Below are positions 33,976-41,910 of a DNA stretch of 64,000 nucleotides, piece by piece. The notes under the pieces are model-generated. The model saw nothing but the letters and a program-made list of their open reading frames with translations. It ran no database searches and had not been told where the DNA came from. The translations under genes and the position numbers were made by a program. Source of the stretch: Rubricoccus marinus (GTDB lineage: Bacteria > Bacteroidota > Rhodothermia > Rhodothermales > Rubricoccaceae); the NCBI RefSeq assembly GCF_002257665.1, contig NZ_MQWB01000001.1, positions 618,502 through 682,501 of the forward strand, in the 5' to 3' direction. How positions within the stretch are numbered: position 1 is the first letter of the stretch; each line of letters begins with the position of its first letter.

Positions 33976-34800
33976 TCAGCCGCCCGCCTCAGCGTTGGCG
34001 TTCTCCATCTCGTTGAGGTAGTACTCGGCCCAAGAGGCCCAAGAGCCCTCCTTGGCAGCCGTGAAGGCCTCACGTGCGGCGTCCTCGTTCTCGGCGCCCA
34101 TGTGAGCGAGGCCGAGCTGAATGAAGTACGCCGAACGGTCCGGCTGGCCTTCGCTCTGGTCAACCGCCAGCTGCGCGTAGTGCGTGGCCTCTTGCGAGCG
34201 CCCGAGAGCGTTCAACGCCTTGGCGTAGTAGAACGCGACCTGCGAGGAGTCGTAGTCCGCGTTCATGCGGACATCCTCCAAGAGCTCGAACGCCGTGTTC
34301 GCAGCGCTCTCCGAGAGCGGCTCGGCCTGCAGAAGGGTAGTTGCGCGGGTGATCTTGTCGTTCACGGCCTGCGCGCCCTGCTCCTCTTCGATGCGGGCCT
34401 CTACCACGCGGCGCTCTTCGCGAGCGGCGTCGAAGATGTTGCCCATGCCCTCCACGCCCTCAGCGAGCTCAATCGCCTTGCGGTAAGAGACCATCGCGGC
34501 CTTCAGGTTGTTGAGGCGGACGTACGAACGGGCCTGCCCAAACGGGTTCTTGGCGTAGGTCGAGTCGAGCTCGTATCCCTCGGAATAGCGCTCAAGCGCC
34601 ATCTCGTAATCGGAGGCCTTGAACAGGGAGTCCGCTTGCATGGAGAGCATGCGGGAACGGTCGGGATCGAACGTGACGACCTCTACGGTGTCGGCCATCA
34701 TCTCCATCTCCATCATGTCGGAGGAGTCAGCAGGAGCATCTTGGGCCGAAGCGGTACCGGCAAAAGCGAGGGCCGCCAGGAGCGGAAGGAAACGAGTCAT
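33976..34800 (-). CDS. secreted tetratricopeptide-repeat protein
   Basis: A 274-residue exported protein (signal MTRFLPLLAALAFAGTASAQ) with an acidic Met/Asp/Glu-rich segment (DSSDMMEMEMMADTVE) and TPR helices: ALERYSEGYELDSTYAKNPF, SYVRLNNLKAAMVSYRKAI, FYYAKALNALGRSQEATHYA and YFIQLGLAHMGAENEDAAREA. TPRs usually scaffold protein contacts. The ATG at 34800 is chosen for the signal. No decamer copies lie in the gene. Confidence 0.8.
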   Translation of the reverse strand: MTRFLPLLAALAFAGTASAQDAPADSSDMMEMEMMADTVEVVTFDPDRSRMLSMQADSLFKASDYEMALERYSEGYELDSTYAKNPFGQARSYVRLNNLKAAMVSYRKAIELAEGVEGMGNIFDAAREERRVVEARIEEEQGAQAVNDKITRATTLLQAEPLSESAANTAFELLEDVRMNADYDSSQVAFYYAKALNALGRSQEATHYAQLAVDQSEGQPDRSAYFIQLGLAHMGAENEDAAREAFTAAKEGSWASWAEYYLNEMENANAEAGG

Positions 34801-34842
34801 GGGGAGGGGGGTGATGTCGAGTGTGGCGGATGCGGACAGCCG

Positions 34843-34850
34843 GGAAACTA
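34843..34850 (-). promoter_or_regulatory. putative -7 promoter box TAGTTTCC
   Basis: Minus-strand box about 50 bases before the TPR gene ATG. It matches TAnnTTTG except in the last two positions, as do several other boxes in the window. Confidence 0.35.
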
Positions 34851-35027
34851 CAGAGACCGTGCCGGTGCTGAAACGGCACATCTGCGCCCCTTCGTACCCG
34901 CAAAGTGTCCACCATGCCAGACGGCCGTGCCGCGGTGCCACGACGGACCGCGTCACCTTGGCGACGGAGACCGCCGCCCTGTCGCCTCTGGCGAGAGCGG
35001 TGCGGGGCTCCCGGCCACCAGAGGCCG

Positions 35028-35759
35028 CTAGAAGTTGGGCAGGATCCCGGACTGCTCACTGTACCGGTCGATGATTGCGACCGCCTCGTCGGGGTCGTCC
35101 GTGAGGGTAAACAGGTCCGTGTCCTCTGGCGAGATAAAGCCACCCGCTTTGAGCGTGCCGTCGATCCAGTCGAGCAGCCCGCTCCAGTACTCCGTGCCCA
35201 TCAGGACGACGGGGAAGCGCGCGGTCTTGTGCGTCTGGATAAGGGTGAGGCTCTCAAACAACTCGTCCATCGTGCCGAAGCCGCCCGGCAAGACCACGAA
35301 GCCCTGGGCGTACTTGACGAACATCACCTTCCGCGCAAAGAAGAAGTCGAAGTTGAGCAAGCCCGTGGCGTCTACGTACGGGTTCGCGCTCTGCTCGTGT
35401 GGCAGCACAATGTTCAAGCCGATCGAGACGCCGCCGGCCTCTTGCGCGCCCTGGTTCGCCGCCTGCATGATCCCCGGGCCGCCCCCCGTTATCACCGCGT
35501 AGCCGCGCTCGGAGAGCTTCCGGCCAACGGTGACGCCCATCTCGTAGTAGGGGTGGTCTGGGGGCGTCCGTGCCGAGCCGAACACGGACACGCTGGGGCC
35601 GCACTGGCCCATCCGTTCGTAGCCCTCCACGAACTCGCTCATGACGCGGAATACCTGCCACGTCTCCTTGACGCGCATCTGTTGCCAGGCCATCATCTCC
35701 TCTGGCGTCATTTCCTTGGAGGCGTCGAAAGGGGTGGGTTGGCGGTTATCAGTCGACAT
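35028..35759 (-). CDS. LOG-family (TIGR00730) nucleotide-binding protein
   Basis: Rossmann-fold protein of 243 residues related to LONELY GUY cytokinin-activating phosphoribohydrolases and lysine-decarboxylase-like proteins. The diagnostic PGGFGTMDELFE motif is clear, preceded by VFGSARTPPDHPYYEMG, VITGGGPGIMQAANQGA and FVKYAQGFVVLP. Nucleotide 5'-monophosphate hydrolysis is the known activity of the family; the substrate here is unverified. A minus-strand box TACGTTCC at 35784-35791 could be its promoter. Confidence 0.9.
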   Translation of the reverse strand: MSTDNRQPTPFDASKEMTPEEMMAWQQMRVKETWQVFRVMSEFVEGYERMGQCGPSVSVFGSARTPPDHPYYEMGVTVGRKLSERGYAVITGGGPGIMQAANQGAQEAGGVSIGLNIVLPHEQSANPYVDATGLLNFDFFFARKVMFVKYAQGFVVLPGGFGTMDELFESLTLIQTHKTARFPVVLMGTEYWSGLLDWIDGTLKAGGFISPEDTDLFTLTDDPDEAVAIIDRYSEQSGILPNF

Positions 35760-35813
35760 GAGTTTGGGGAGTGGGATTAAGGGGGAACGTACCGACGCAC
35801 ACCCCCAAACGAG

Positions 35814-35846
35814 AACCGCCCCCGGCCGAGGTGGCCGGGGGCGGTT
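35814..35846 (-). terminator. terminator hairpin after the OmpA-family gene
   Basis: Perfect 14-base arms AACCGCCCCCGGCC and GGCCGGGGGCGGTT with a 5-base loop, 38 bases past the stop of the OmpA-like gene in its reading direction. No long T-run follows. Confidence 0.7.
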
Positions 35847-35884
35847 GACAACGGGCGCGCCAGAGGCGGGCCTAAAGATCGGCC

Positions 35885-36616
35885 TTAGTTGAGGCCGTTC
35901 TGACGGCTGTACTCGTCGCGGTAGGAGGGGTCCTCCATGTTCTGACGGAACTGCTCGCTCGGGTAGATGGCGATCTCTACACGGCGGTTCTGCGGGCTCG
36001 TGCCGGGGATGCCGGGGATCGGCTCCATCTCGCCACGGCCGAAGTTCTCCAGACGGTTGCTGGCAACGCCCTGCACGGCGAGGAAGTCACGGACCGAGCG
36101 GGCGCGGGCCTCAGAGAGGTTCTGGTTCAACTGCGTACCACCGTCCGTAGAGGCGTGTCCGACGATGGTCACGTCGTAGTTGGGGTAGCGGTTGAGGCTG
36201 GCCGCGAGGTCGCGGAGGTCAGCCTGGACGCCAGCCTTCAGCGTGGACTTGCCGAGGTCGAACAGCAGGTCGTTGTTGAAGTTGATCGCGATGGCGGTCG
36301 TGTTGCCGTCCTCGCTCGGGATCGGCGTCACCGTGACGTCATCGGGGAGGTCGTTGTCGAGCTCGCGGGCCTGGCGGTCCATCTGGCGGCCGATCACGGC
36401 GCCTGCTGCGCCGCCCACGGCGGCACCGATGATGGCGCCTCTGGCGGTCGAGCCCGTGGCGCGGCCGATCACGGCGCCGATGACTCCACCGGAGCCTGCG
36501 CCGACGACGGCGCCCTTACCGGTGTTGTTCATCCCGGAGCAGCCGGTCTGAGAGATGCCGAGAACGAGGAGAAGCGCGAGCGGCAAGGCCGCGAGGCGGA
36601 GTCGGGAGAGAGTCAT
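35885..36616 (-). CDS. OmpA-family lipoprotein with glycine-zipper region
   Basis: Outer-membrane lipoprotein of 243 residues. Signal ends at the lipobox GISQTGC. Residues 35-75 form Gly/Ala-rich zipper helices (GAVVGAGSGGVIGAVIGRA, GAIIGAAVGGAAGAVIG). The C-terminal OmpA domain, which binds peptidoglycan, has FNNDLLFDLGKSTLKAG, VTIVGHASTDGGTQLNQNLSEARARSV and the terminal QNRRVEIAI. It follows the PAL/YiaD-type layout and probably ties the outer membrane to the wall. A downstream hairpin ends the transcript. Confidence 0.92.
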   Translation of the reverse strand: MTLSRLRLAALPLALLLVLGISQTGCSGMNNTGKGAVVGAGSGGVIGAVIGRATGSTARGAIIGAAVGGAAGAVIGRQMDRQARELDNDLPDDVTVTPIPSEDGNTTAIAINFNNDLLFDLGKSTLKAGVQADLRDLAASLNRYPNYDVTIVGHASTDGGTQLNQNLSEARARSVRDFLAVQGVASNRLENFGRGEMEPIPGIPGTSPQNRRVEIAIYPSEQFRQNMEDPSYRDEYSRQNGLN

Positions 36617-36875
36617 GGTGGGGCGGCGTGAACCGCGGTGGGTGTGAGGGGCACCGGTGGGAAGAGTGGCGCCTGATACTGTGTGTCCCCCCTTTCAAGT
36701 TCCATGCCCGGCGCGTCGGGAGGGTGGAAAACGGGCCGTGAGGGCGCCTCTGGCGTGCGGAGCTGTCCGAGACAGTGAACACCGGTGTCGCCCTTTCGGA
36801 CCGTTTGTGAGGCTCTGGCCGCGCCAGAGGTCGTGGAAGTCACGGGCGGTTCAACCGGGCCGTGGAGGGCCCGCG

Positions 36876-36883
36876 TAGCTTTC
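36876..36883 (+). promoter_or_regulatory. putative -7 promoter box TAGCTTTC
   Basis: Box 38 bases before the nucleotidyltransferase ATG. The 297-base gap from 36617 holds no gene; it carries two decamer copies (near 36745 and 36822) and this box. Confidence 0.4.
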
Positions 36884-36913
36884 CCGCCTACTCCTTTAGC
36901 TCGCTCTCTCAGA

Positions 36914-37915
36914 ATGCGCCTCATCGTCCCCATGGCTGGTCGCGGCACCCGCCTCCGCCCGCACACCCACGTTACGCCGAAGCCGCTCCTGCCCGTCGTG
37001 GGCCGGACGATGGTGGAACGCATCGTCGAAACCTTTGCCGAGGCCATCGGCGACTTCGAGGAGGCGGTCTTCATCCTCGGCCCTGACTTCGGGGACGGCG
37101 TCAAGGCGGAGCTCTCGGAGATCTGCTCGCGGTTCGGCATCGAGGCCTCGTTTGGCGTGCAGGAGACCGCCAAGGGTACGGCTCACGCCATCGCGCAGGC
37201 CGGCGACAAGCTGGACGGCGAGTGCGTGCTCGTCTTCGCGGACACGCTTTTCGTCATGGACGCGGCGCCGGACCTGGACGCCGACGCTGTGGTATGGGTG
37301 ATGGAGGTCGAGGACCCCTCGCGCTTTGGCGTCGTGGTCAAGGACGGCGACCGGATCTCGGACTTCGTGGAGAAGCCGGACACGCCGATCTCCAACGAGG
37401 CCATCGTGGGCATCTACTACGTCCGCGAGGGCGAGCGCCTGGGCCGCGAGATCGCGTACCTGATGGATAACAACATCACGGGTAAGGGCGACGAGTTCCA
37501 ACTCACCGACGCGCTGGACCGGATGCTGAAGGACGGCGCGACGTTCAAGACGGCCGCCGTGACGGAGTGGCTGGACTGCGGCACGATCCCCGCCATCCGC
37601 GACACCTCCCGCATCGTGCTCGCCAAAGAGGGCGAGAACCGGAAGGAGGGGACGATCGAGAACAGCCAAATCATCGAGCCGGTTTTTATCGGCGAGGGCG
37701 CGACGGTCAAGGACTCCGTGGTGGGTCCGTACGTCGCCATCCACAGCGGCGCGACGGTCACAGAGTCCGCCGTCCGCGACACGATCGTCTTCGGCGACTC
37801 AACCATCGACAGCACAGCGCTCGAAGGGTCGCTCGTGGGCCACAACGCCCACGTGCGGGGCTTTGCCGGCACGCTCAACATCGGCGATCACGCGACCGTC
37901 GGACCGGAGGAGTAG
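36914..37915 (+). CDS. sugar-phosphate nucleotidyltransferase with beta-helix C-terminus
   Basis: A 333-residue enzyme making an NDP-sugar. N-terminal signature LIVPMAGRGTRLRPHTHVTPKPLLPV, FADTLF metal site, FVEKPDTPISNEAIVGIYY and EWLDCGTIPAI. The last ~80 residues have hexapeptide-like repeats (VFIGEGATVKDSVVGPYVAI, TVTESAVRDTIVFGDSTID). It resembles long RmlA-type glucose-1-phosphate thymidylyltransferases as in archaea and many Bacteroidota; this would supply dTDP-glucose for the rfbC/rfbD pathway, but UDP or other nucleotide specificity is possible. Confidence 0.88.
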   Translation: MRLIVPMAGRGTRLRPHTHVTPKPLLPVVGRTMVERIVETFAEAIGDFEEAVFILGPDFGDGVKAELSEICSRFGIEASFGVQETAKGTAHAIAQAGDKLDGECVLVFADTLFVMDAAPDLDADAVVWVMEVEDPSRFGVVVKDGDRISDFVEKPDTPISNEAIVGIYYVREGERLGREIAYLMDNNITGKGDEFQLTDALDRMLKDGATFKTAAVTEWLDCGTIPAIRDTSRIVLAKEGENRKEGTIENSQIIEPVFIGEGATVKDSVVGPYVAIHSGATVTESAVRDTIVFGDSTIDSTALEGSLVGHNAHVRGFAGTLNIGDHATVGPEE

Positions 37916-38113
37916 CCTCTGGCGGGTCGACCTTGTCCGCGCCAGAGGCCTCTGGCGCGGGCCCGACGCCTCTGGCACACCTGCGAAAGCGGGGGCGCCA
38001 GAGGCGTTTTGTGTGGCTATGTCTCCGCAGGGCGTTCGGCTGCACCCACCGCCGGCGCCAGAGGCCAAACCGACGTTTCACGTGGGGGCGGAAGCAGCGC
38101 GCCCGTTCGCGCG

Positions 38114-38121
38114 TAGGCTCC
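38114..38121 (+). promoter_or_regulatory. putative -7 box TAGGCTCC, leaderless promoter of mutS2
   Basis: The box starts exactly 12 bases before the mutS2 ATG, the same geometry as at rfbD. The 210-base gap before it carries at least five decamer copies. Confidence 0.35.
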
Positions 38122-38125
38122 CGCG

Positions 38126-40654
38126 ATGACCGACTCCATCCAGCTTCACCCCGCCGACGCCGAAGCGCGCCTGGGCTTCGACACGATCCGCGCCCGGCTT
38201 CTGGCGCACGCGCGCACGCCGTACGGCCGCGAGAAGCTGGAGGCGCTCCAGCCTGTTGCCGACGTGGACGCTGTGGCGGCGCCTCTGGCGCGAGCAGGAG
38301 AGATGCAGAGCGCCGTCGCCAGCGGCTCGCCCGTGCCCGTCCGCGAGACGGCCGACATCCGCGCGACGTTGCGTCGACTCGGCCCCAAAGGCTCACGCGT
38401 CTCGGGCGAGGAACTGGCTGACGTACGCCACACGCTCGAAACGCTCCGCGCGCTCCACGACGATTTGCACGGACGCCAGAGGCATGCGCCCGCGCTCTGG
38501 CAGATCGGGCAACGCGTGGTGGTCATCAAAGCGCTGGAGGACCGCATCTTCCGCACGATCGATGAGAATGGGGAGGTGCGGGACGACGCGAGCCCCGAGC
38601 TTTCGCGCTTGGCGCGCGCGATCCAGAACGCCGAGGGGCAGGTGCGCAGCGCCGTCCAACGAGCGCTTCGCGAGGCGACCGCCCAGGGCTGGGCGACCGA
38701 GGACCAACCGACGATCCGCGGCGGGCGCGCGGTGATTCCGGTCCGCGCCGAGGCGAAGCGCAAGATCAAGGGCTTCGTACAAGACGTTTCCAGCACGGGG
38801 CAGACCGTGTTCGTGGAGCCCGCGGCGGCCGTCGAGATCAACAACGAGATCCGTGAGCTTCAGGTCGCCAGAGGCTACGAGATCGAGCGGATCCTGGCGG
38901 AGGTGAGCGCGCACCTGCGCCACCACCGTCCTGAGATCGAGCGGAGCCTGGAGGCTCTTGCCACGCTGGACGCGGCGCACGCAGCGGGACGGCTCGCGCA
39001 CGACCTGGGCGCCATCGTGCCAGAGGTCGCCAGCGCGGGCGCGATGCGGCTTGTCGGCGCGCGAAATCCGGTGCTGATGCTACACGTGGCCTCTGGCGAG
39101 GGGCGGGGAGGGAAGGAGGCCTCTGGCGCCAGAGGCTCGGAAGCGGCAGGGGAGCCTGCCGCGCGAGCGGCCCGCGACGTGGTGCCGCTGGACCTGAGCC
39201 TGGGCGACGAGCACGTCACGCTTGTGGTGACGGGACCGAACGCGGGCGGCAAATCCGTCGCGCTGAAGACGGTTGGCCTGTTCGCGCTCATGGGGGCCTG
39301 TGGCCTCCCGGTCCCCGCCGCGCCTGGCACGCGGCTCGTGCTGCCGACGCGGATCTTCGTGGACGTAGGCGACCGGCAGTCCATCGAGGACGACCTCTCG
39401 ACGTTTACGAGCCACCTGCAGACGATGCGGCGGGTGCTGGAGGAGGCCGACGAGCGCTCGCTCGTGCTTATCGACGAGGCGGGAACGGGGACGGATCCGG
39501 CCGAGGGCGGCGCGATCGCGGAGTCCGTGCTGCGCCGCCTCACGCAGCGCCGCGCGATGACCGTCGCGACGACGCACGTCGGCGCGCTCAAAGCATTCGC
39601 GCACGACACGCCCGGGGCTGAGAACGCGAGCATGGAGTTCTCGCGCCAGAGGCTGGAGCCGACGTACCGGTTCCAGACCGGCATTCCGGGCTCGTCGTAC
39701 GCCTTCGAGATCGCGCGGCGCGTGGGGCTGGACGGACCGGTGATCGACGAGGCGCGCGCCAAGGTGGGCGAGAGCGCGGCGCGGCTCGAAGACTTGCTCG
39801 CCGAGGCGGAGTCCCGGGCCGAGGAGGCCGAGCGGACCCGCGCCGAGGCAGAGATCCAACTCAAGGAGGCCAACCGCGTCCGCGCGGACTACGAGCAGCG
39901 CCTGGAGAAACACCGCGCCGAGCGCGACGCCATCAAGGCCGCCGCTCTCGCCGACGCCGACTCCATCCTGCGCGACGCCAACGCCGCCGTGGAGCGCGCC
40001 GTCCGGGAGATCAAGGAGGCCGAGGCCGAGAAGGAGGCCACGCAACTCGCTCGCCAGAGGCTCGCCGAGACGAAGGAAACCGTCCAGCGGCGCTCGCGCA
40101 ACGTGGACAAGCGCCGCAAACGCCGCGCGCCGAGTACTCCGGGCGGCGCCCTGCTCGGCCCCGCCTCTGGCGCGAAGGCCGCCGGTGCGCCGGCCTCTAG
40201 CGGTCCCATCGCAGTAGGCGACCAGGTGCGGATCGACGGCAACGGCGCCTCTGGCGAGGTGCTGGAGCTGACCGGCAAGGAAGCGGTGATCGCGCTGGGC
40301 GCGCTCACAAGCCGCGTCAAGCTGAAGCGGCTCACCAAGGTGGGCGGGCGCAAAGAGCAGAAGGTGTTCGTCAAAGGCGGCGGCGCGCACGAGCCGCTGC
40401 CCATCACGCGGGCGCGCGTCAAGGTGGACCTCCGCGGCCAGCGCGTGGAAGACGCGCTCCAAGAAGTGGAGCGGTTCGTGGACGAAGGCATCGCGGCCGG
40501 GTTGCCCAGCGTCGAGATCCTACACGGCAAGGGGACAGGAGCGCTGCGGCAGGCCATCCAGAACCAACTCGCGCGTCGGCGCGACATCGTCGGCTTCGAG
40601 GCGGCGGAGTGGGACCAGGGCGGCGACGGCGTGACCGTCGTGCGGCTGGCGTGA
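38126..40654 (+). CDS. mutS2: endonuclease MutS2
   Basis: MutS-family ATPase with a C-terminal Smr nuclease domain; family members act in recombination suppression or ribosome rescue. Core helices, then Walker A VVTGPNAGGKSVALKTVGL near residue 369, Walker B LVLIDEAGTGTDPAEGGA, a His switch (TTHVGALKAFA), a long coiled coil (about 540-660), and the Smr domain VDLRGQRVEDALQEVERFVDEG with ILHGKGTGALR. Length 842 residues is longer than most because decamer-rich linkers are inserted before the ATPase domain (ASGEGRGGKEASGARGSEA) and after the coiled coil. Confidence 0.95.
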   Translation: MTDSIQLHPADAEARLGFDTIRARLLAHARTPYGREKLEALQPVADVDAVAAPLARAGEMQSAVASGSPVPVRETADIRATLRRLGPKGSRVSGEELADVRHTLETLRALHDDLHGRQRHAPALWQIGQRVVVIKALEDRIFRTIDENGEVRDDASPELSRLARAIQNAEGQVRSAVQRALREATAQGWATEDQPTIRGGRAVIPVRAEAKRKIKGFVQDVSSTGQTVFVEPAAAVEINNEIRELQVARGYEIERILAEVSAHLRHHRPEIERSLEALATLDAAHAAGRLAHDLGAIVPEVASAGAMRLVGARNPVLMLHVASGEGRGGKEASGARGSEAAGEPAARAARDVVPLDLSLGDEHVTLVVTGPNAGGKSVALKTVGLFALMGACGLPVPAAPGTRLVLPTRIFVDVGDRQSIEDDLSTFTSHLQTMRRVLEEADERSLVLIDEAGTGTDPAEGGAIAESVLRRLTQRRAMTVATTHVGALKAFAHDTPGAENASMEFSRQRLEPTYRFQTGIPGSSYAFEIARRVGLDGPVIDEARAKVGESAARLEDLLAEAESRAEEAERTRAEAEIQLKEANRVRADYEQRLEKHRAERDAIKAAALADADSILRDANAAVERAVREIKEAEAEKEATQLARQRLAETKETVQRRSRNVDKRRKRRAPSTPGGALLGPASGAKAAGAPASSGPIAVGDQVRIDGNGASGEVLELTGKEAVIALGALTSRVKLKRLTKVGGRKEQKVFVKGGGAHEPLPITRARVKVDLRGQRVEDALQEVERFVDEGIAAGLPSVEILHGKGTGALRQAIQNQLARRRDIVGFEAAEWDQGGDGVTVVRLA

Positions 40655-41223
40655 CGGGGCCACTGGCGCCTGTGACGGACAGCCTGGAGGTCCGGTGGTT
40701 CTTCCGCGGGCCTCTGGCGCCAGAGGCCGGGGCGTGGTTCGCGTCGCTCGGGCCCGACGTCGCGGACGAGACGCGGACGGACCGCTACCTCGTGCCAGCG
40801 GAGAGCGACGATCTGGGCCTCAAGATCCGAGAGGGGACCGTCCAGGCCAAGCAGCGCGTCGGCGCGTTCGGCACGCGGCCTTTGGCGCCGGGCGCGCGCG
40901 GCGGCGTCGAGGCGTGGCGGAAGTGGACGCTGGGATCGGCCGGTACGGTGCCGGGCGAAGGCTGGATCGACGTGGCGAAATCGCGGCGCCAGAGGCCGGT
41001 GGTCTTGCTGGGCCGGCACGCCCGGTGCGCCCTCGAACTCAGCGAACTCGACGCCCGCGGCGAGGCGTGGTGGTCCGTCTGCCTGGAGGCCTCTGGCGCG
41101 AGCCCGCGCGCGCGGTGGATGGCGCTTCGCGAGAGCGCCCGGCTGTGGCTCCGCACGGCGCCAAGCCTCAACGAGGAGCACGCGATGGGCTACCCGGCGT
41201 GGTTGCGCCGTTTCGCAGGCTGA
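40651..41223 (+). CDS. CYTH-like domain protein of unknown function
   Basis: A 190-residue protein. The order LEVRWFFRG, RTDRYLVPAESDDLGLKIREG, VQAKQRVGAFGTRP, GVEAWRKWTLG resembles CYTH/triphosphate tunnel folds, whose alternating basic and acidic strands bind polyphosphate, but the ExExK motif is not intact, so assignment is tentative. GTG at 40651 overlaps the mutS2 stop codon; GTG at 40672 is an alternative. The segment GPLAPEAGAW is encoded by a decamer palindrome (40710-40727). Confidence 0.65.
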   Translation: MTGPLAPVTDSLEVRWFFRGPLAPEAGAWFASLGPDVADETRTDRYLVPAESDDLGLKIREGTVQAKQRVGAFGTRPLAPGARGGVEAWRKWTLGSAGTVPGEGWIDVAKSRRQRPVVLLGRHARCALELSELDARGEAWWSVCLEASGASPRARWMALRESARLWLRTAPSLNEEHAMGYPAWLRRFAG

Positions 41224-41292
41224 GCACGGCACGGGACACCCTGTCCGATATGGAGACCGGCGCCAGCGGCCCAAACGTGCCGTGCAGCCACA

Positions 41293-41324
41293 TTGCGCAC
41301 GGCGCGATCTGCGGCCTACCTTTT
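41293..41324 (+). promoter_or_regulatory. putative Bacteroidota-type promoter TTG-N20-TACCTTTTG
   Basis: TTGC at 41293 and TACCTTTT at 41317-41324 are separated by 20 bases, close to the TTTG-N19-TAnnTTTG consensus of Bacteroidota primary sigma promoters. It precedes the DUF4783 gene, giving a leader of about 40 bases. Confidence 0.5.
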
Positions 41325-41368
41325 GCTGTGCCTCCGACGTCCGACCCCGTCGCCACGTCCCCTATTCT

Positions 41369-41815
41369 GTGAGCGTACCCCATTCGATCTTCCGTTTCTC
41401 GCTCGTGTGTGCGATCGCACTCGCGAGCGTCTCGTTCGTGGCGTCCCCGTCCCTTGCCCAGGCCGACGAGGCGCTGGAGCGCGTCTCCCGTGCCCTCGAA
41501 GAGGGCGATTCCGAAGGCGCGCTCGTCGACGCGGCCTCTCGCGTCGAGGTCGTCGTGTTCGGCGAGGGCGGCATGTACCGCCAGGGGCAGGCCACGCACG
41601 TGCTCAAGGACTTTTTCCGGCGCTACCCGCCGTCCCGCGTCGCCTTTGGTGAGCAGTCCTCGTCGGACGATGGGCGGACGGCCATCGGCCGCTACTGGAC
41701 GCGCGATGGAGGGTCGCCTCTGAGCGTCCGCGTGGTGCATCGCGTGGAGGGCCGCCGCTGGGAGCTCGTCGGGATCCGCATCGACCGCGGGGCCGCGTTC
41801 CGTCCGGGGCTCTAG
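41369..41815 (+). CDS. secreted DUF4783-domain protein
   Basis: A 148-residue exported protein. The signal FRFSLVCAIALASVSFVASPSLAQ precedes a small alpha/beta domain with ALEEGDSEGALVDAASRVEVVVFGEGGMYRQGQATHVLKDFF, GRTAIGRYWTRDGG and LVGIRIDRG, matching DUF4783, an NTF2-like family found in Bacteroidota. GTG at 41369 is the likely start because it begins the signal. Function unknown. Confidence 0.8.
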   Translation: MSVPHSIFRFSLVCAIALASVSFVASPSLAQADEALERVSRALEEGDSEGALVDAASRVEVVVFGEGGMYRQGQATHVLKDFFRRYPPSRVAFGEQSSSDDGRTAIGRYWTRDGGSPLSVRVVHRVEGRRWELVGIRIDRGAAFRPGL

Positions 41816-41866
41816 GCCCTGAGGACGCTCGGCACACCGCCTCGGCGGAGAACCCGCAGACGTCCC

Positions 41867-41884
41867 GCCTCTGGCGCCAGAGGC
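41867..41884. repeat. inverted decamer pair upstream of the large kinase
   Basis: GCCTCTGGCGCCAGAGGC lies 51 bases after the DUF4783 stop and 16 bases before the promoter-like box of the next gene, so it may end the first transcript. Confidence 0.6.
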
Positions 41885-41899
41885 CCTGAGCCGTCCGCG

Positions 41900-41907
41900 T
41901 AGCTTCC
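41900..41907 (+). promoter_or_regulatory. putative -7 box TAGCTTCC, leaderless promoter of kinase gene
   Basis: The box begins 11 bases before the GTG start of the kinase gene. With usual spacing, transcription starts at the GTG itself. Confidence 0.4.
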
Positions 41908-41910
41908 GAC

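Noticed and set aside
36847-36860. tRNA T-arm-like GGTTCAACC
   Set aside because: No matching tRNA body surrounds it; it lies in a short promoter gap.
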